From assembly GCA_003157575.1 (NCBI GenBank), contig PMKA01000143.1, positions 1 to 17,758 of the forward strand: a stretch of 17,758 nucleotides of DNA, given 5' to 3'. Made by a program: the position numbers and the translations under genes. Positions 7,886-15,431 of the stretch are shown piece after piece. Position 1 is the stretch's first letter; the number at the start of each line of letters is the position of its first letter. Below the pieces are notes generated by a model. That model was not told where the DNA came from. It did not search any database and worked only from the letters and a program-made list of their open reading frames with translations. Source of the DNA: Opitutia bacterium (GTDB lineage: Bacteria; Verrucomicrobiota; Verrucomicrobiia; Opitutales; Opitutaceae).

Positions 7886-7918
7886 TTGACGGGTATCTTA
7901 TACCAGGTATCTTATACC
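7886..7918 (+). promoter_or_regulatory. Promoter with two tandem 13-bp palindromes touching the start codon
   Basis: GGTATCTTATACC is present twice, at 7892-7904 and 7906-7918, with period 14. Each copy is itself a dyad (GGTAT-CTT-ATACC). A TTGACG -35 box at 7886-7891 and TATCTT at 7908-7913 (16-bp spacer) form a promoter overlapping both copies, placing the transcription start at or next to the GTG at 7920. Such tandem dyads over a promoter are typical of autoregulated toxin-antitoxin operons; the binder is probably the first gene product, by inference. Confidence 0.6.
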
Positions 7919-7919
7919 T

Positions 7920-8273
7920 GTGCCAAACGCGATCTCACCAGAAAAGAAACTCTACACGTTCCTTGAATCCCGCGAGGTGCTGGAGTGGATGGGGAAGCTG
8001 GCCCGCGAGCGCGGGACCGATCTTTCGGTGATCATGAGGGAGGCAACGTCGGCGTACTACGTGCAGCATAGACGCTGCGATTCGCCTGAGAATGGTCTGT
8101 TCGCTGTGCGCTCCAGGGCCAAGGCGGCTCAGCGTGCACAGACAGCCAGGCAGATTGCCGCCGGGGAGCTGACGCCTGAAGATGCCCAGCAGCGCAACGC
8201 GCCTATCAGGCAGGCGGTGCAAGTGGTTGATCTATGGCCTGCGATCCTGCGGCGCGCGCGCGCCGCGACCTGA
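7920..8273 (+). CDS. Small protein, putative antitoxin/DNA-binding partner of the nucleotidyltransferase
   Basis: 117 residues, family not recognised with certainty. The N-terminal 50 residues (FLESREVLEWMGKLARERGT, then DLSVIMREATSAYYVQH) look like the helices of a ribbon-helix-helix type or similar small DNA-binding fold. The C-terminal half is polar (RSRAKAAQRAQTARQIAAGE, then LTPEDAQQRNAPIRQ). It starts at a GTG that follows the operator by one base, with no room for a ribosome binding site, so the message may be leaderless. A later ATG start (7989) would remove a third of the conserved-looking part. The next gene overlaps it by 40 bp or begins 8 bp after it. By position, size and operator it would be the antitoxin of the pair; this is inference. 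Confidence 0.7.
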   Translation: MPNAISPEKKLYTFLESREVLEWMGKLARERGTDLSVIMREATSAYYVQHRRCDSPENGLFAVRSRAKAAQRAQTARQIAAGELTPEDAQQRNAPIRQAVQVVDLWPAILRRARAAT

Positions 8274-9103
8274 TTCGAGCCATGGCCCGTTCGCAACGAC
8301 GCCCGGTCGAGGATTTCGCAGCGATCGTTCGCGCGCTCAGCAAACATGCGAAGGACCCTGTCGTTTTGGTCGGCGGACATGCCGTGAATGTCTGGGCGCT
8401 GACCTATCAAGATCGCATAGGGGAATTGCTGCGACCGCATCAACCGTTTACGAGCGGCGACATGGATGTCTATGGGACACGCAATGCGCTCCTGGCGCTC
8501 CATCACGACCTCGGAGGGCAATTGCTGCTGAGTGGCCCGCGCGAGATCACGGATGGCGTGTTGATTCTGGGTGTGGAACCGGACACGCGGGAGATCGACG
8601 TGCTTCGCAGCGTGAAAGGCATTCCGACGATCGAAGTGCAGGATACGATCTCACTGAAAGTCTGTGGTCATGATGTGCCAGTGTTGTTCCCTCACATCCT
8701 GCTCCAGGGAAAGCTCGATAACGCGTTGCACCTGGACCAGTCCGAACGGCAAGACGTGAAACATGTCAAGGTGCTGGCCTTGGTGCTGCATGAATTCCTG
8801 AAGGAGATAATCAAAACGGCGACCCTGCCCAGAGAAAGGCCGGCTCTTGCATTTTTGCAGGATATACTCGTGGTGTTGACTTCCGCGAATGCGCAGGAGT
8901 TCACCCAGAGGCACGGCCTGGCTTTCGATGAGATCATGCCGGTGCACGAGCTGGCCAATTCACCGCTCTCACGGCTGAGGCGATTTTGGGCTGAGCAATT
9001 ACCTCGAGCATTTGCGCGGGCGGCGCGGGCGGGTCCGCCTGTTTCTCCAGATCGGCCAGGGTCCGGCCGTGAGCCTTGCGTCCCACCGCGGCCAGTACGG
9101 TGA
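8234..9103 (+). CDS. Nucleotidyltransferase-fold protein (AbiEii-like, possible toxin)
   Basis: 289 residues. The nucleotidyltransferase fold is indicated by VVLVGGHAVNVWA with Gly47-Gly48, the metal pair Asp76 and Asp78 in TSGDMDVYG, and a third acidic site at Asp122 (REIDVL). The pattern matches AbiEii/MNT-like enzymes, several of which are toxins that add nucleotides to tRNA or other targets. The helical C-terminal half runs to RRFWAEQLPRAF at about 260. The last 27 residues (RAGPPVSPDRPGSGREP and on) are Pro/Arg-rich and unlike the rest, as if the frame runs into foreign DNA. ATG 8234 overlaps the preceding gene; ATG 8282 (8 bp after that gene's stop) is equally plausible. GC looks lower than in neighbouring core genes. 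Fold fairly sure; toxin role inferred. Confidence 0.75.
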   Translation: MACDPAARARRDLIRAMARSQRRPVEDFAAIVRALSKHAKDPVVLVGGHAVNVWALTYQDRIGELLRPHQPFTSGDMDVYGTRNALLALHHDLGGQLLLSGPREITDGVLILGVEPDTREIDVLRSVKGIPTIEVQDTISLKVCGHDVPVLFPHILLQGKLDNALHLDQSERQDVKHVKVLALVLHEFLKEIIKTATLPRERPALAFLQDILVVLTSANAQEFTQRHGLAFDEIMPVHELANSPLSRLRRFWAEQLPRAFARAARAGPPVSPDRPGSGREPCVPPRPVR

Positions 9104-9328
9104 TGCCGGTGGGTTGGCCAAAACGGGTTCGGGTTTTTGGGTTTGGGGTTGATGCCATGCTGCTCGCGACATGTTTGAGTGGAGCCAGCCTGCGCTCGTC
9201 ATGGAGTCGCAAGAATCGGCCGCCCTGCTGGTCCTGGCGCTCGATGCGGCGCTGAAGGCCAATTCGCGGCCCCCCATCCATCGTTCTGTGCCGCTGTTTA
9301 CGGCCTTCGCCCGATTGGCTTCGGGGCA

Positions 9329-9425
<97 letters not shown>

Positions 9426-9525
9426 GAAACACAGGCCGTGCACGTTGGGCGAATTGCCCCGGGCGCGCAAGTTTTGAAATTGAGGGCCTGGTTCGCGGCG
9501 CAATTTGCTGGATCGGAAGGCGGGC

Positions 9526-10653
9526 ATGGGGAAGATCGGCGTTGACATGCAACGCAGGGTCAACGTCGGGATCATCGGTTGCGGCAATATAAGCACGGCC
9601 TATTTCGAAGGCTGCCGGCGGTACGGCGTCCTAAACGTCGTCGCGTGTGCCGCCCTCAACCCGGCGCGCGCCCTGGCCCAGGCGGCCAGATACGGCATCC
9701 GCGCCTGTTCGGTGGAGGAGCTGCTGCGCGACCCGGACGTCGAGATCGTCGTCAATCTCACGGTCCCGCAGGCTCACGTGGCCGTCAACACCGCCGCACT
9801 TGAGGCGGGCAAGCACGTCTATTGCGAGAAGCCGTTTGCGCTCTCCAGCAGCGAGGGGCGGCGGGTCCTGGCTCTCGGGCGCAGGCGGGGGCTGCTTGTC
9901 GGCTGTGCGCCGGACACCTTTCTCGGCGGCGGCCTGCAGACCTGCCGCAAACTGATCGATGACGGGGCGATCGGCCGGCCGGTGGCGGCGCTGGCGTTCA
10001 TGATGGGTCACGGGCCCGAGGGCTGGCACCCGAGCCCGCAGTTCTATTATGGGAAGGGAGGCGGCCCGATGTTCGACATGGGGCCGTATTACCTGACGGC
10101 AATGGTAAACCTGTTCGGGCCGGTCGTCCGCGTATGTGGTCTGGCACAAACGCATTTCGCCGAACGCACGATCACAAGCGCGCCGCTCGCCGGAACGAAG
10201 ATCCCCGTCGAAACGCCGACGCATCTGACGGGTGCGGTCGAATTCGCGAACGGCGTCGGCGCGACGATGGTGATGAGTTTCGACACGTGGCCGGGCCCGG
10301 GGCTGCCATGCATCGCGGTTTACGGCTCCGAGGGAACGCTCGAAGTGCCGGATCCAAACTGGTTCGGCGGCGCGGTGCGGCTTTTCCGGCCTGGCGGGAA
10401 GGAACCGCTGGACGTGCCGCTGACGCACACGGCCGACCGGAGCCGCGGATCGGGCGTGGCGGACATGGCCTTTTCGATCCTTCGCAGGGGTCGGCCGCAT
10501 CGGGCGAACGGCGCGCTTGCGAACCATGTCGTCGAGGTGATGGAGGCATTCGAGGCATCCTCTGTTCGCGGTCGCCGCATCCGGATCCGCAGCACGTGCG
10601 AACGACCCGCGATGCTTCCGCCGGGGCTCGCCCCTGACGAGCTGGACGACTGA
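9526..10653 (+). CDS. Gfo/Idh/MocA family NAD(P)-dependent oxidoreductase
   Basis: 375 residues. The Rossmann N-terminal domain shows VGIIGCGNIS (14-23), the DPDVEIVVNLTVPQAH segment, and the family signature EKP at 101-103 (VYCEKPFAL). The C-terminal alpha/beta domain carries GGGPMFDMGPYYLTAMVNL, with the usual Asp but Tyr where many members have the catalytic His. The family oxidises or reduces sugar and inositol derivatives; the substrate cannot be told. Start: ATG at 9526 has GGAAGG five bases upstream and is preferred; ATG at 9547 would give the canonical short N-terminus, and an in-frame start at 9505 has no support. It is a single gene, with the converging hydrolase after it. Confidence 0.9.
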   Translation: MGKIGVDMQRRVNVGIIGCGNISTAYFEGCRRYGVLNVVACAALNPARALAQAARYGIRACSVEELLRDPDVEIVVNLTVPQAHVAVNTAALEAGKHVYCEKPFALSSSEGRRVLALGRRRGLLVGCAPDTFLGGGLQTCRKLIDDGAIGRPVAALAFMMGHGPEGWHPSPQFYYGKGGGPMFDMGPYYLTAMVNLFGPVVRVCGLAQTHFAERTITSAPLAGTKIPVETPTHLTGAVEFANGVGATMVMSFDTWPGPGLPCIAVYGSEGTLEVPDPNWFGGAVRLFRPGGKEPLDVPLTHTADRSRGSGVADMAFSILRRGRPHRANGALANHVVEVMEAFEASSVRGRRIRIRSTCERPAMLPPGLAPDELDD

Positions 10654-10776
10654 GGCTCCGGATGGCTTTCCGGGAGGGTTGTCCGCATTCCGCCGGATCG
10701 GAAGAAGAGCCGGCATTCCGCGCAAACGGCGTCCGCCGTCTGAAAAGGAGCATGGAGGACGAAGTCCGGCACGCTC

Positions 10777-11595
10777 CTACCGCGCGAAGAACGGGTTGTG
10801 TTTCCTCTCCTGCGCCACGGTTGTCAGAGGTCCGTGGCCGGGGGCGATGACTGTGTCCTTGGGGAGCGTGAAGATCTTCTCGACGTCGTTTTTATACTGG
10901 TCCTCGTAGGAAACCAGGCCTCCTCCCATCGAGCTTGCGAACATCGAATCGCCGCAAATCGCGAGCGGCCAGGCCAGGCCGGTGACGAGGTACGTCGTCT
11001 GGCCCGGCGAATGGCCCGAGGTGAGCAGCGTCTTGATTGCGATGCCCTCGATATGGAACGTCTGGTTCTCCCGGAACGTCTTTCCGCCGGGGAAGGGTTC
11101 GCGTTCCGAGGAGTAGATGTCGGCGCCCGTTGCCGCCACCAGACGGGCGGCGTCCGCCACGTGATCCTCGTGGGTGTGGGTCAGAAACAGGTAACGCAGC
11201 GTGAGCCGGCCGGCGGCGATTGCATCGAGCATCGGTTCGCACGTGGCGCCGGTGTCGAAGGCCGCTGCGATCCGGGATCGCGGATCCCAAACGAGGTAGC
11301 TGTTAACCATCATGTCCTCGTACGGGGTGTTGAACATCGCGAAGCCTCGCGGAGGGATCACCTGGTCCGGATACCAGGCTTTTTGCGCAAGCGCCACCAG
11401 CTGGCCTGCGCCGAGACGGAGGACCGGAGCCACGGCGCGGATGACCCGTTCGTCGCAGACCCCGCGCTGAAGCGCCAGCAATTCCGCCGTGGTGATCCCC
11501 GCGCGTCGGACGAGATCGTCGTCGCTGAGGCGCAGCCCCCGCTGGGCTTTCCTGGTGACATCCTCAACGTTGTCTTCGAGTGGAATCCGCGGCAT
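10777..11595 (-). CDS. Metallo-beta-lactamase-fold hydrolase with HTH-like N-terminal extension
   Basis: 272 residues. Metal ligands of the MBL fold are intact: THTHEDH (His140, His142, Asp144, His145), His195 in SGHSPGQTTY, Asp216 in CGDSMF and His254 in GHGPLTT. The set matches glyoxalase II/persulfide-dioxygenase-like hydrolases, so a thioester or related substrate is likely but not proven. The first 75 residues are not part of the MBL fold: LRLSDDDLVRRAGITTAELLALQRGVCDERVIRAVAPVLRL is spaced like an XRE-type helix-turn-helix (about 21-61). Start at the ATG 11595; no ribosome binding site. It is divergent from the dehydrogenase, sharing a 102-bp control region, and convergent with the oxidoreductase. 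Confidence 0.88.
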   Translation of the reverse strand: MPRIPLEDNVEDVTRKAQRGLRLSDDDLVRRAGITTAELLALQRGVCDERVIRAVAPVLRLGAGQLVALAQKAWYPDQVIPPRGFAMFNTPYEDMMVNSYLVWDPRSRIAAAFDTGATCEPMLDAIAAGRLTLRYLFLTHTHEDHVADAARLVAATGADIYSSEREPFPGGKTFRENQTFHIEGIAIKTLLTSGHSPGQTTYLVTGLAWPLAICGDSMFASSMGGGLVSYEDQYKNDVEKIFTLPKDTVIAPGHGPLTTVAQERKHNPFFAR

Positions 11596-11697
11596 GTCAC
11601 AAGGAAAGCGCGGCGGACGAAAAACTCAATTGCAGGGAGGCATTGATTTACCGTTGCGCCGGCCTGCGGGATCGGACTTTGTAGTCATCCACTATTT

Positions 11698-12483
11698 ATG
11701 AGCAGCCAAGACTATCTCAACAATCTGTTCTCCCTCTCAGGTCGTGTTGCCGTTGTCATCGGCGGCACGGGCGAATTATGCGGCGCGATGGCCGAGGGGC
11801 TCGCCGGCGCGGGTGCGGAGGTGGTGCTGGTCGGCCGCAACGAGGAAAAGGCAAAGGCGCGCCTGGCCAGGATCGCCTCGCTCGGAGGGAAGGGCTGGTT
11901 CCACGCCGCGGATGCCGTGGACCGCGAGCAGTTGCGGGGATTGCTGAAGGCCGTCCTGGAGCGGTCCGGCCGGGTGGATGTCGTGATCAACGGCGCCGGC
12001 GTGAATTCGGCCACCCCTTTCTTTGAGATAACGGAGGATGAATTCGACCGCATCATGCGGGTGAACCTGAAGGGCGTGTTCTTTGGCTGCCAGGTGTTCG
12101 GCCAGTACCTCGTCGAACGCGGACAGGGAGGATCGATCATCAATGTCGGTTCGATGGCGGGGCTCGGGCCGCTGTCGCGGATTTTCACCTACTCGGCGAG
12201 CAAGGCCGCGGTGCACAACCTGAGCCAGAACCTGGCGCGCGAATGGGCGACGAAGAATGTGCGCGTGAATGTGCTGGTCCCGGGTTTCTTCCCCGCGGAA
12301 CAGAACCGCAAGGTGCTGACGCCGGACCGTGTGACGAGCATCATGGGGCACACGCCGATGAAACGCTTTGGCGAGGCGCGCGAGCTCATCGGGGCCACGC
12401 TGCTGCTGGCCGGCGGCGCCGGCTCGTTCATCACCGGTGCGGAGGTTGTCGTCGACGGCGGTTACCACGCCATGACGATCTAG
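11698..12483 (+). CDS. Short-chain dehydrogenase/reductase (SDR family)
   Basis: 261 residues, a classical SDR. Cofactor site [14 protein letters not shown] (19-32) with T24-G25 and G29; NGAG at 98-101 in place of the usual NNAG; Asn123 in RVNLKG; catalytic Ser152 (NVGSMAG), Tyr165 and Lys169 (YSASK); C-terminal [11 protein letters not shown]. The N-terminus ([15 protein letters not shown]) is like that of gluconate 5-dehydrogenase and mannonate oxidoreductase type SDRs, so a sugar-acid substrate is possible; this is inference. The ATG at 11698 has no Shine-Dalgarno. It is followed by strong stem-loops rather than another gene in the same unit. Confidence 0.92.
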   Translation: MSSQDYLNNLFSLSGRVAVVIGGTGELCGAMAEGLAGAGAEVVLVGRNEEKAKARLARIASLGGKGWFHAADAVDREQLRGLLKAVLERSGRVDVVINGAGVNSATPFFEITEDEFDRIMRVNLKGVFFGCQVFGQYLVERGQGGSIINVGSMAGLGPLSRIFTYSASKAAVHNLSQNLAREWATKNVRVNVLVPGFFPAEQNRKVLTPDRVTSIMGHTPMKRFGEARELIGATLLLAGGAGSFITGAEVVVDGGYHAMTI

Positions 12484-12534
12484 GAGCGTGTCGGGCTCCG
12501 CCGACCCGCTCCTTACAAACGGCGGATGCCGTTT
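12482..12534 (+). terminator. Tandem stem-loops after the dehydrogenase gene, probable transcription end
   Basis: First: AGGAGCG then GTCGG (12482-12494) pairs with CCGAC then CGCTCCT (12501-12513) with one mismatch and a 6-base loop. It begins within the stop codon. Second: AAACGGC (12517-12523) pairs with GCCGTTT (12528-12534) around GGAT. No long T tract follows, so termination strength is uncertain. Confidence 0.5.
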
Positions 12535-12597
12535 GGTGAGAGAGGCAGGCGGCGCGGAGAACCGCGCCGATGCGCCCCGCGATGTATATTAAGACAA

Positions 12598-12603
12598 TAT
12601 AAT
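12598..12603 (+). promoter_or_regulatory. -10 box (TATAAT) for the H-NS-like/HTH gene
   Basis: A perfect TATAAT lies in a short AT-rich patch within high-GC DNA, 40 bases before the ATG at 12643. No recognisable -35 hexamer is at 16-18 bp upstream, where the DNA is GC-rich. Transcription would start near 12610. The weak -35 suggests activator dependence or another sigma factor. Confidence 0.45.
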
Positions 12604-12642
12604 CTTGTGCTTATGCGGGGGCGGCATAGAGTAGGCAATATT

Positions 12643-13011
12643 ATGGTTACCGACAAACTGAAACAGCTGACTGAATATCAGACGAAGGTCGTGGAATTGC
12701 AGAATTCGATTGAGCAGGAACGCAAAGAGGCGCTGGCGCATCTCCACGAGCAATATGGTTTCGCAACACCGGCCGAGCTGATCAAGGCCTTGCGCGAGGC
12801 AACGGGCGCGACCCGTGCCCGCAAAAGCGCCGGGGACGTGCGCCACCGGCGGCACGCCCGGATCACGCCGGAACTGCGGGAGAAGGTGAAGGCCGCGATC
12901 GAGAGCGGAAAGAAGGGCGGCGAGGTGGCGAAGGAGTTCAGTATCTCACTGCCGAGCGTTCATAATATCAAGAAGGCGTTCGGGCTGGTTAAGTCGCGCA
13001 AGAAAAAGTGA
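12643..13011 (+). CDS. Small basic protein: H-NS-like coiled coil plus HTH
   Basis: 122 residues, not assigned to a named family. The N-terminal half (about 3-50) is a heptad-like helix followed by YGFATPAELIKAL, which resembles the oligomerisation region of H-NS/MvaT-type proteins. A basic linker (RARKSAGDVRHRRHAR, about 58-73) joins it to a C-terminal homeodomain-like helix-turn-helix, KKGGEVAKEFSISLPSVHNI (90-109), with a Lys-rich tail. It is likely a nucleoid-associated or DNA-bridging regulator; this is inference. Start: ATG 12643 is chosen because the coiled coil begins there; ATG 12613 and 12526 are in frame but upstream residues look non-coding, and 12526 lies before the -10 box. It is a single gene with its own promoter and terminator. 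Confidence 0.82.
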   Translation: MVTDKLKQLTEYQTKVVELQNSIEQERKEALAHLHEQYGFATPAELIKALREATGATRARKSAGDVRHRRHARITPELREKVKAAIESGKKGGEVAKEFSISLPSVHNIKKAFGLVKSRKKK

Positions 13012-13035
13012 AGCGGTCAACGAGACGCGAATCGC

Positions 13036-13063
13036 GGCCCCCGGAATGCGGGGGCCTTTTTTT
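13036..13063 (+). terminator. Rho-independent terminator of the H-NS-like/HTH gene
   Basis: GGCCCCCG (13036-13043) pairs with CGGGGGCC (13049-13056) around GAATG, followed by seven T residues (13057-13063). It lies 24 bp after the stop codon. A textbook intrinsic terminator. Confidence 0.95.
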
Positions 13064-13109
13064 GGTGCGCTTGGAACTAAGGAGTGCATTGACCCCGGCG
13101 CGCCATTGA

Positions 13110-13143
13110 CGTCTTGTGGACAAGACGCTCCGCATCGGCGGAG
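13110..13143 (+). promoter_or_regulatory. Two adjacent perfect stem-loops before the aminotransferase operon
   Basis: CGTCTTGT-GG-ACAAGACG (13110-13127) is an 18-bp perfect palindrome, followed without a gap by CTCCGC-ATCG-GCGGAG (13128-13143). They end 34 bases before the ATG at 13178. A TTGACG at 13106-13111 overlaps the first. The first may be an operator for a dimeric regulator, or both may be leader RNA structures. No T tract follows. Confidence 0.5.
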
Positions 13144-13177
13144 ATAATGCGAGTGAAACTGCCTCAGTCCTGATTCC

Positions 13178-14095
13178 ATGGCCGACGATTATATTCAAGC
13201 CAACACAAACGGACGTTTGCATGACGCCCGGGAGCCCTCCATTGCGCCCCTTAACCGCGGGTTCCTTTATGGGGATGCGATCTACGAGGTCTGGCGCACC
13301 TACGGCGGCGTGCTCTTCGCCTGGGAGGAACATTGGGAGCGCCTCGTGCGTTCGGCGGGAGCCCTGGCGTTGGGGCTGCCGTGGAGCCGTGAGGAGATTT
13401 TCGCGGAGATCCGCCGCACCGCGGCGGAGTATCCAAAGCGCGGCGCCTCGTCCGGGCAACTGTACGTGCGTCTGCAGATCACGCGTGGCTGCGGGCCCAT
13501 CGGGCTGGACCCTGCGTTGGCGGACCGGCCGGACTACGTGCTTCTTGTCCGCAGGAACCAGGATGTTTCGGCGGAGCAGCTTCGCAACGGGCTCCGCCTT
13601 TCGTTTGCGCAGGAGCTTCGACGGAACGACCGGCTGACACTCGACCCTTCGTGGAAGACCGGCAACTACCTCAATAATCTTCTCTGCCTGAAGGAGGCGA
13701 AGGCGCGGGGCGCCGACGAGGTTGTCATCACGAACCTGGCCGGCGAAATCACGGAGGCCGCGGTGTCGAACATCAGTTTTGTGCGCGATGGCGTCGTGTT
13801 CACGCCCGGCCTCGCGAGCGGACTGCTCGGCGGAATCACGCGCCGGGTGTTGATCGAACGGGTCGCGCCTGCAGCCGGGGTGGAGGTGCGCGAAGCCGTG
13901 CTGAAGCCGGCCGACCTGAAAGGAATGCAGGAGTGCTTTCTGACCTCGACGACCAGGGATGTGGTGCCGGTGGCGGCGATCGACGAACAGCATTTTGACG
14001 TGGGCGCCGGTTCGGTCGCCATGCGCCTGAAAGCCGCCTTCGCGGATTATGCGCGCGCCTATGCACAGGCGCATCCGGAATTAAGGCTGTTCTGA
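13178..14095 (+). CDS. Class IV PLP aminotransferase (BCAT/D-amino acid transaminase type)
   Basis: 305 residues. Fold type IV PLP enzyme: NRGFLYGDAIYEVWRTYGG (26-44), the PLP lysine Lys160 in DPSWKTGNYLNN, Glu193 in GEITEAAVSNISFV, and the phosphate-binding GLASGLLGGITRR (211-223) and TSTTRDVVPV (256-265). The family includes branched-chain aminotransferase, D-alanine transaminase and aminodeoxychorismate lyase. TSTTR near the end leans to the transaminases, but I cannot choose, so no symbol is given. ATG 13178 has only a weak ribosome binding site. It is the first gene of a run ending with AccD; RuvX starts 3 bp after its stop. Confidence 0.9.
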   Translation: MADDYIQANTNGRLHDAREPSIAPLNRGFLYGDAIYEVWRTYGGVLFAWEEHWERLVRSAGALALGLPWSREEIFAEIRRTAAEYPKRGASSGQLYVRLQITRGCGPIGLDPALADRPDYVLLVRRNQDVSAEQLRNGLRLSFAQELRRNDRLTLDPSWKTGNYLNNLLCLKEAKARGADEVVITNLAGEITEAAVSNISFVRDGVVFTPGLASGLLGGITRRVLIERVAPAAGVEVREAVLKPADLKGMQECFLTSTTRDVVPVAAIDEQHFDVGAGSVAMRLKAAFADYARAYAQAHPELRLF

Positions 14096-14098
14096 CCC

Positions 14099-14539
14099 AT
14101 GCGCTGCCTGGGGATCGATTACGGGGAAAGGCGCATCGGCCTCAGTTATGGGGACGAGCTTGGCGTTGCGACGCCGCTCCCGGCTCTCACTGATCCGTCC
14201 CAGAAGGCAAAAATGGAGGCGGTCGCGGATGTCATTCGTCGGCGGAAGATCACCGACCTGGTGCTCGGCCATCCGCTCAACATGGATGACACGGTTGGTT
14301 TCAAGGCGAAGGAGGTCGAGGCGTTTGCGGCCCGGCTCAGGGAGACGTTCGGCCTTCCTGTGCACCTGGTGGATGAGCGGCTGACCTCCTACGAAGCGGA
14401 GTCGTCGATACCAAAGCACAAGCGGCGTGCGGTGCGCGCCTCCGGACTCATCGATTCCCGCGCCGCATGCATCATCCTTCAGGATTTCCTGGATCTGCGT
14501 GTTTCGCATGCGGAGGACGGGGCGGCTGGCGAGACCTGA
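14099..14539 (+). CDS. ruvX: Holliday junction resolvase-like / pre-16S rRNA nuclease YqgF (RuvX)
   Basis: 146 residues, normal for the family (about 140). RNase H-like fold with acidic residues Asp7 in GIDYGERRIGLS, Glu93 in VDERLTSYEAE and Asp119 in GLIDSRAACIILQDFL. LVLGHPLNMDDT corresponds to the family's VGLPLNMDGT block, with His and Asp replacing common residues. Known members mature the 5' end of 16S rRNA and may act on Holliday junctions. The start ATG is three bases after the aminotransferase stop, indicating co-transcription. Confidence 0.95.
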   Translation: MRCLGIDYGERRIGLSYGDELGVATPLPALTDPSQKAKMEAVADVIRRRKITDLVLGHPLNMDDTVGFKAKEVEAFAARLRETFGLPVHLVDERLTSYEAESSIPKHKRRAVRASGLIDSRAACIILQDFLDLRVSHAEDGAAGET

Positions 14540-14625
14540 GCTTCCAATCCGCCCGGATGGGGGTGGAAAATCTGATGTGGTCTTCCGGGTTGACGGTTGT
14601 TTAATCCGCGTCGGAAACAATCCCC

Positions 14626-15384
14626 GTGTCCTCTGCCGAAACACCTGAAGTCAAGCGATGGAAATGCGTTTGCGCCTACGATGGGGGGCATTTCGACGGC
14701 TGGCAGAGCCAGCCTGGCGGCGGCGCCGTTCAGGATGCGATTGAGCGCTGCCTGAAGACGATTCTGGCGAGGGAGGTGCGGATTCACGGGAGCGGGCGAA
14801 CCGACGCCGGCGTGCATGCGCGGGGCCAGGTGTTCCATTTCGACGCCGCGTGGAAGCACGGCCCGGAAAAGCTGCTGGCCGCATTTCGCGGCGAGCTGCC
14901 GCGATCCATCCAGGTTCGCTCGGCGCGGGTGGTCGAGGGCGGCTTTCACGCACGTTTCTCGGCCCGCGGTAAGATCTATTTCTACCAGCTTCACCGCGGC
15001 GCTGCGGACCCGTTCCTCGACCCGTTTTGCTGGTCGGTCCAACGCACGCTTGCGGTCGAACCCATGCGAGCGGCGGCGCGATGCCTGACGGGACGGCACG
15101 ACTTTCGTGCGTTCTCGGCAACGAACGGCGTGGAGAGGGAGAACACGGTGCGCTGTCTGCGCCGGCTGGAAGTCACGGTCCGCGGCGCCCGGGTGCGCAT
15201 CACGGCGGAGGCCGACGGGTTTCTCTACAAGATGGTGCGGAGCCTGGCGGGGGCGTTGGTTGCGGTGGGGCAGGGCAAGCTTTCCCCGGGGCAGGTGGAG
15301 GCGATTTTGAATTCCGGACGCCGCACCCATGCGGTCCAGACTGCGCCGGCCCAGGGGCTTTTCCTGGATCGTGTGCTTTATTAG
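14626..15384 (+). CDS. truA: tRNA pseudouridine synthase A
   Basis: 252 residues. Converts uridines 38-40 of the tRNA anticodon arm to pseudouridine. The catalytic Asp60 is in GSGRTDAGVHARGQV; other TruA blocks are CVCAYDGGHFDGWQSQ (14-29), ARFSARGKIYFYQL, GRHDFRAFSA and FLYKMVRSLAGALVAVGQG. It starts at GTG 14626: the conserved strand begins at residue 13, and no ATG lies in frame near it. A GGAA about nine bases upstream is a weak ribosome binding site. It follows ruvX by 86 bp and precedes comF by 47 bp. Confidence 0.96.
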   Translation: MSSAETPEVKRWKCVCAYDGGHFDGWQSQPGGGAVQDAIERCLKTILAREVRIHGSGRTDAGVHARGQVFHFDAAWKHGPEKLLAAFRGELPRSIQVRSARVVEGGFHARFSARGKIYFYQLHRGAADPFLDPFCWSVQRTLAVEPMRAAARCLTGRHDFRAFSATNGVERENTVRCLRRLEVTVRGARVRITAEADGFLYKMVRSLAGALVAVGQGKLSPGQVEAILNSGRRTHAVQTAPAQGLFLDRVLY

Positions 15385-15431
15385 CCCGGGTCGTTTCATC
15401 CTGTGAATGGCCGTGCGGCAAAGGTCGTGTC

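Noticed and set aside
7892..7918. Tandem 13-bp repeats as the start of a CRISPR array
   Set aside because: Only two copies with a 1-bp gap, no spacers and no cas genes; an operator fits better.
9631..10725. A 364-codon open frame opposite the Gfo/Idh/MocA oxidoreductase
   Set aside because: Shadow frame with Arg/His-rich composition and no family features.
10726..10739. ACGGC-GTCC-GCCGT stem-loop between the oxidoreductase and the converging hydrolase as a terminator
   Set aside because: The stem is only 5 bp and no T tract follows on either strand.
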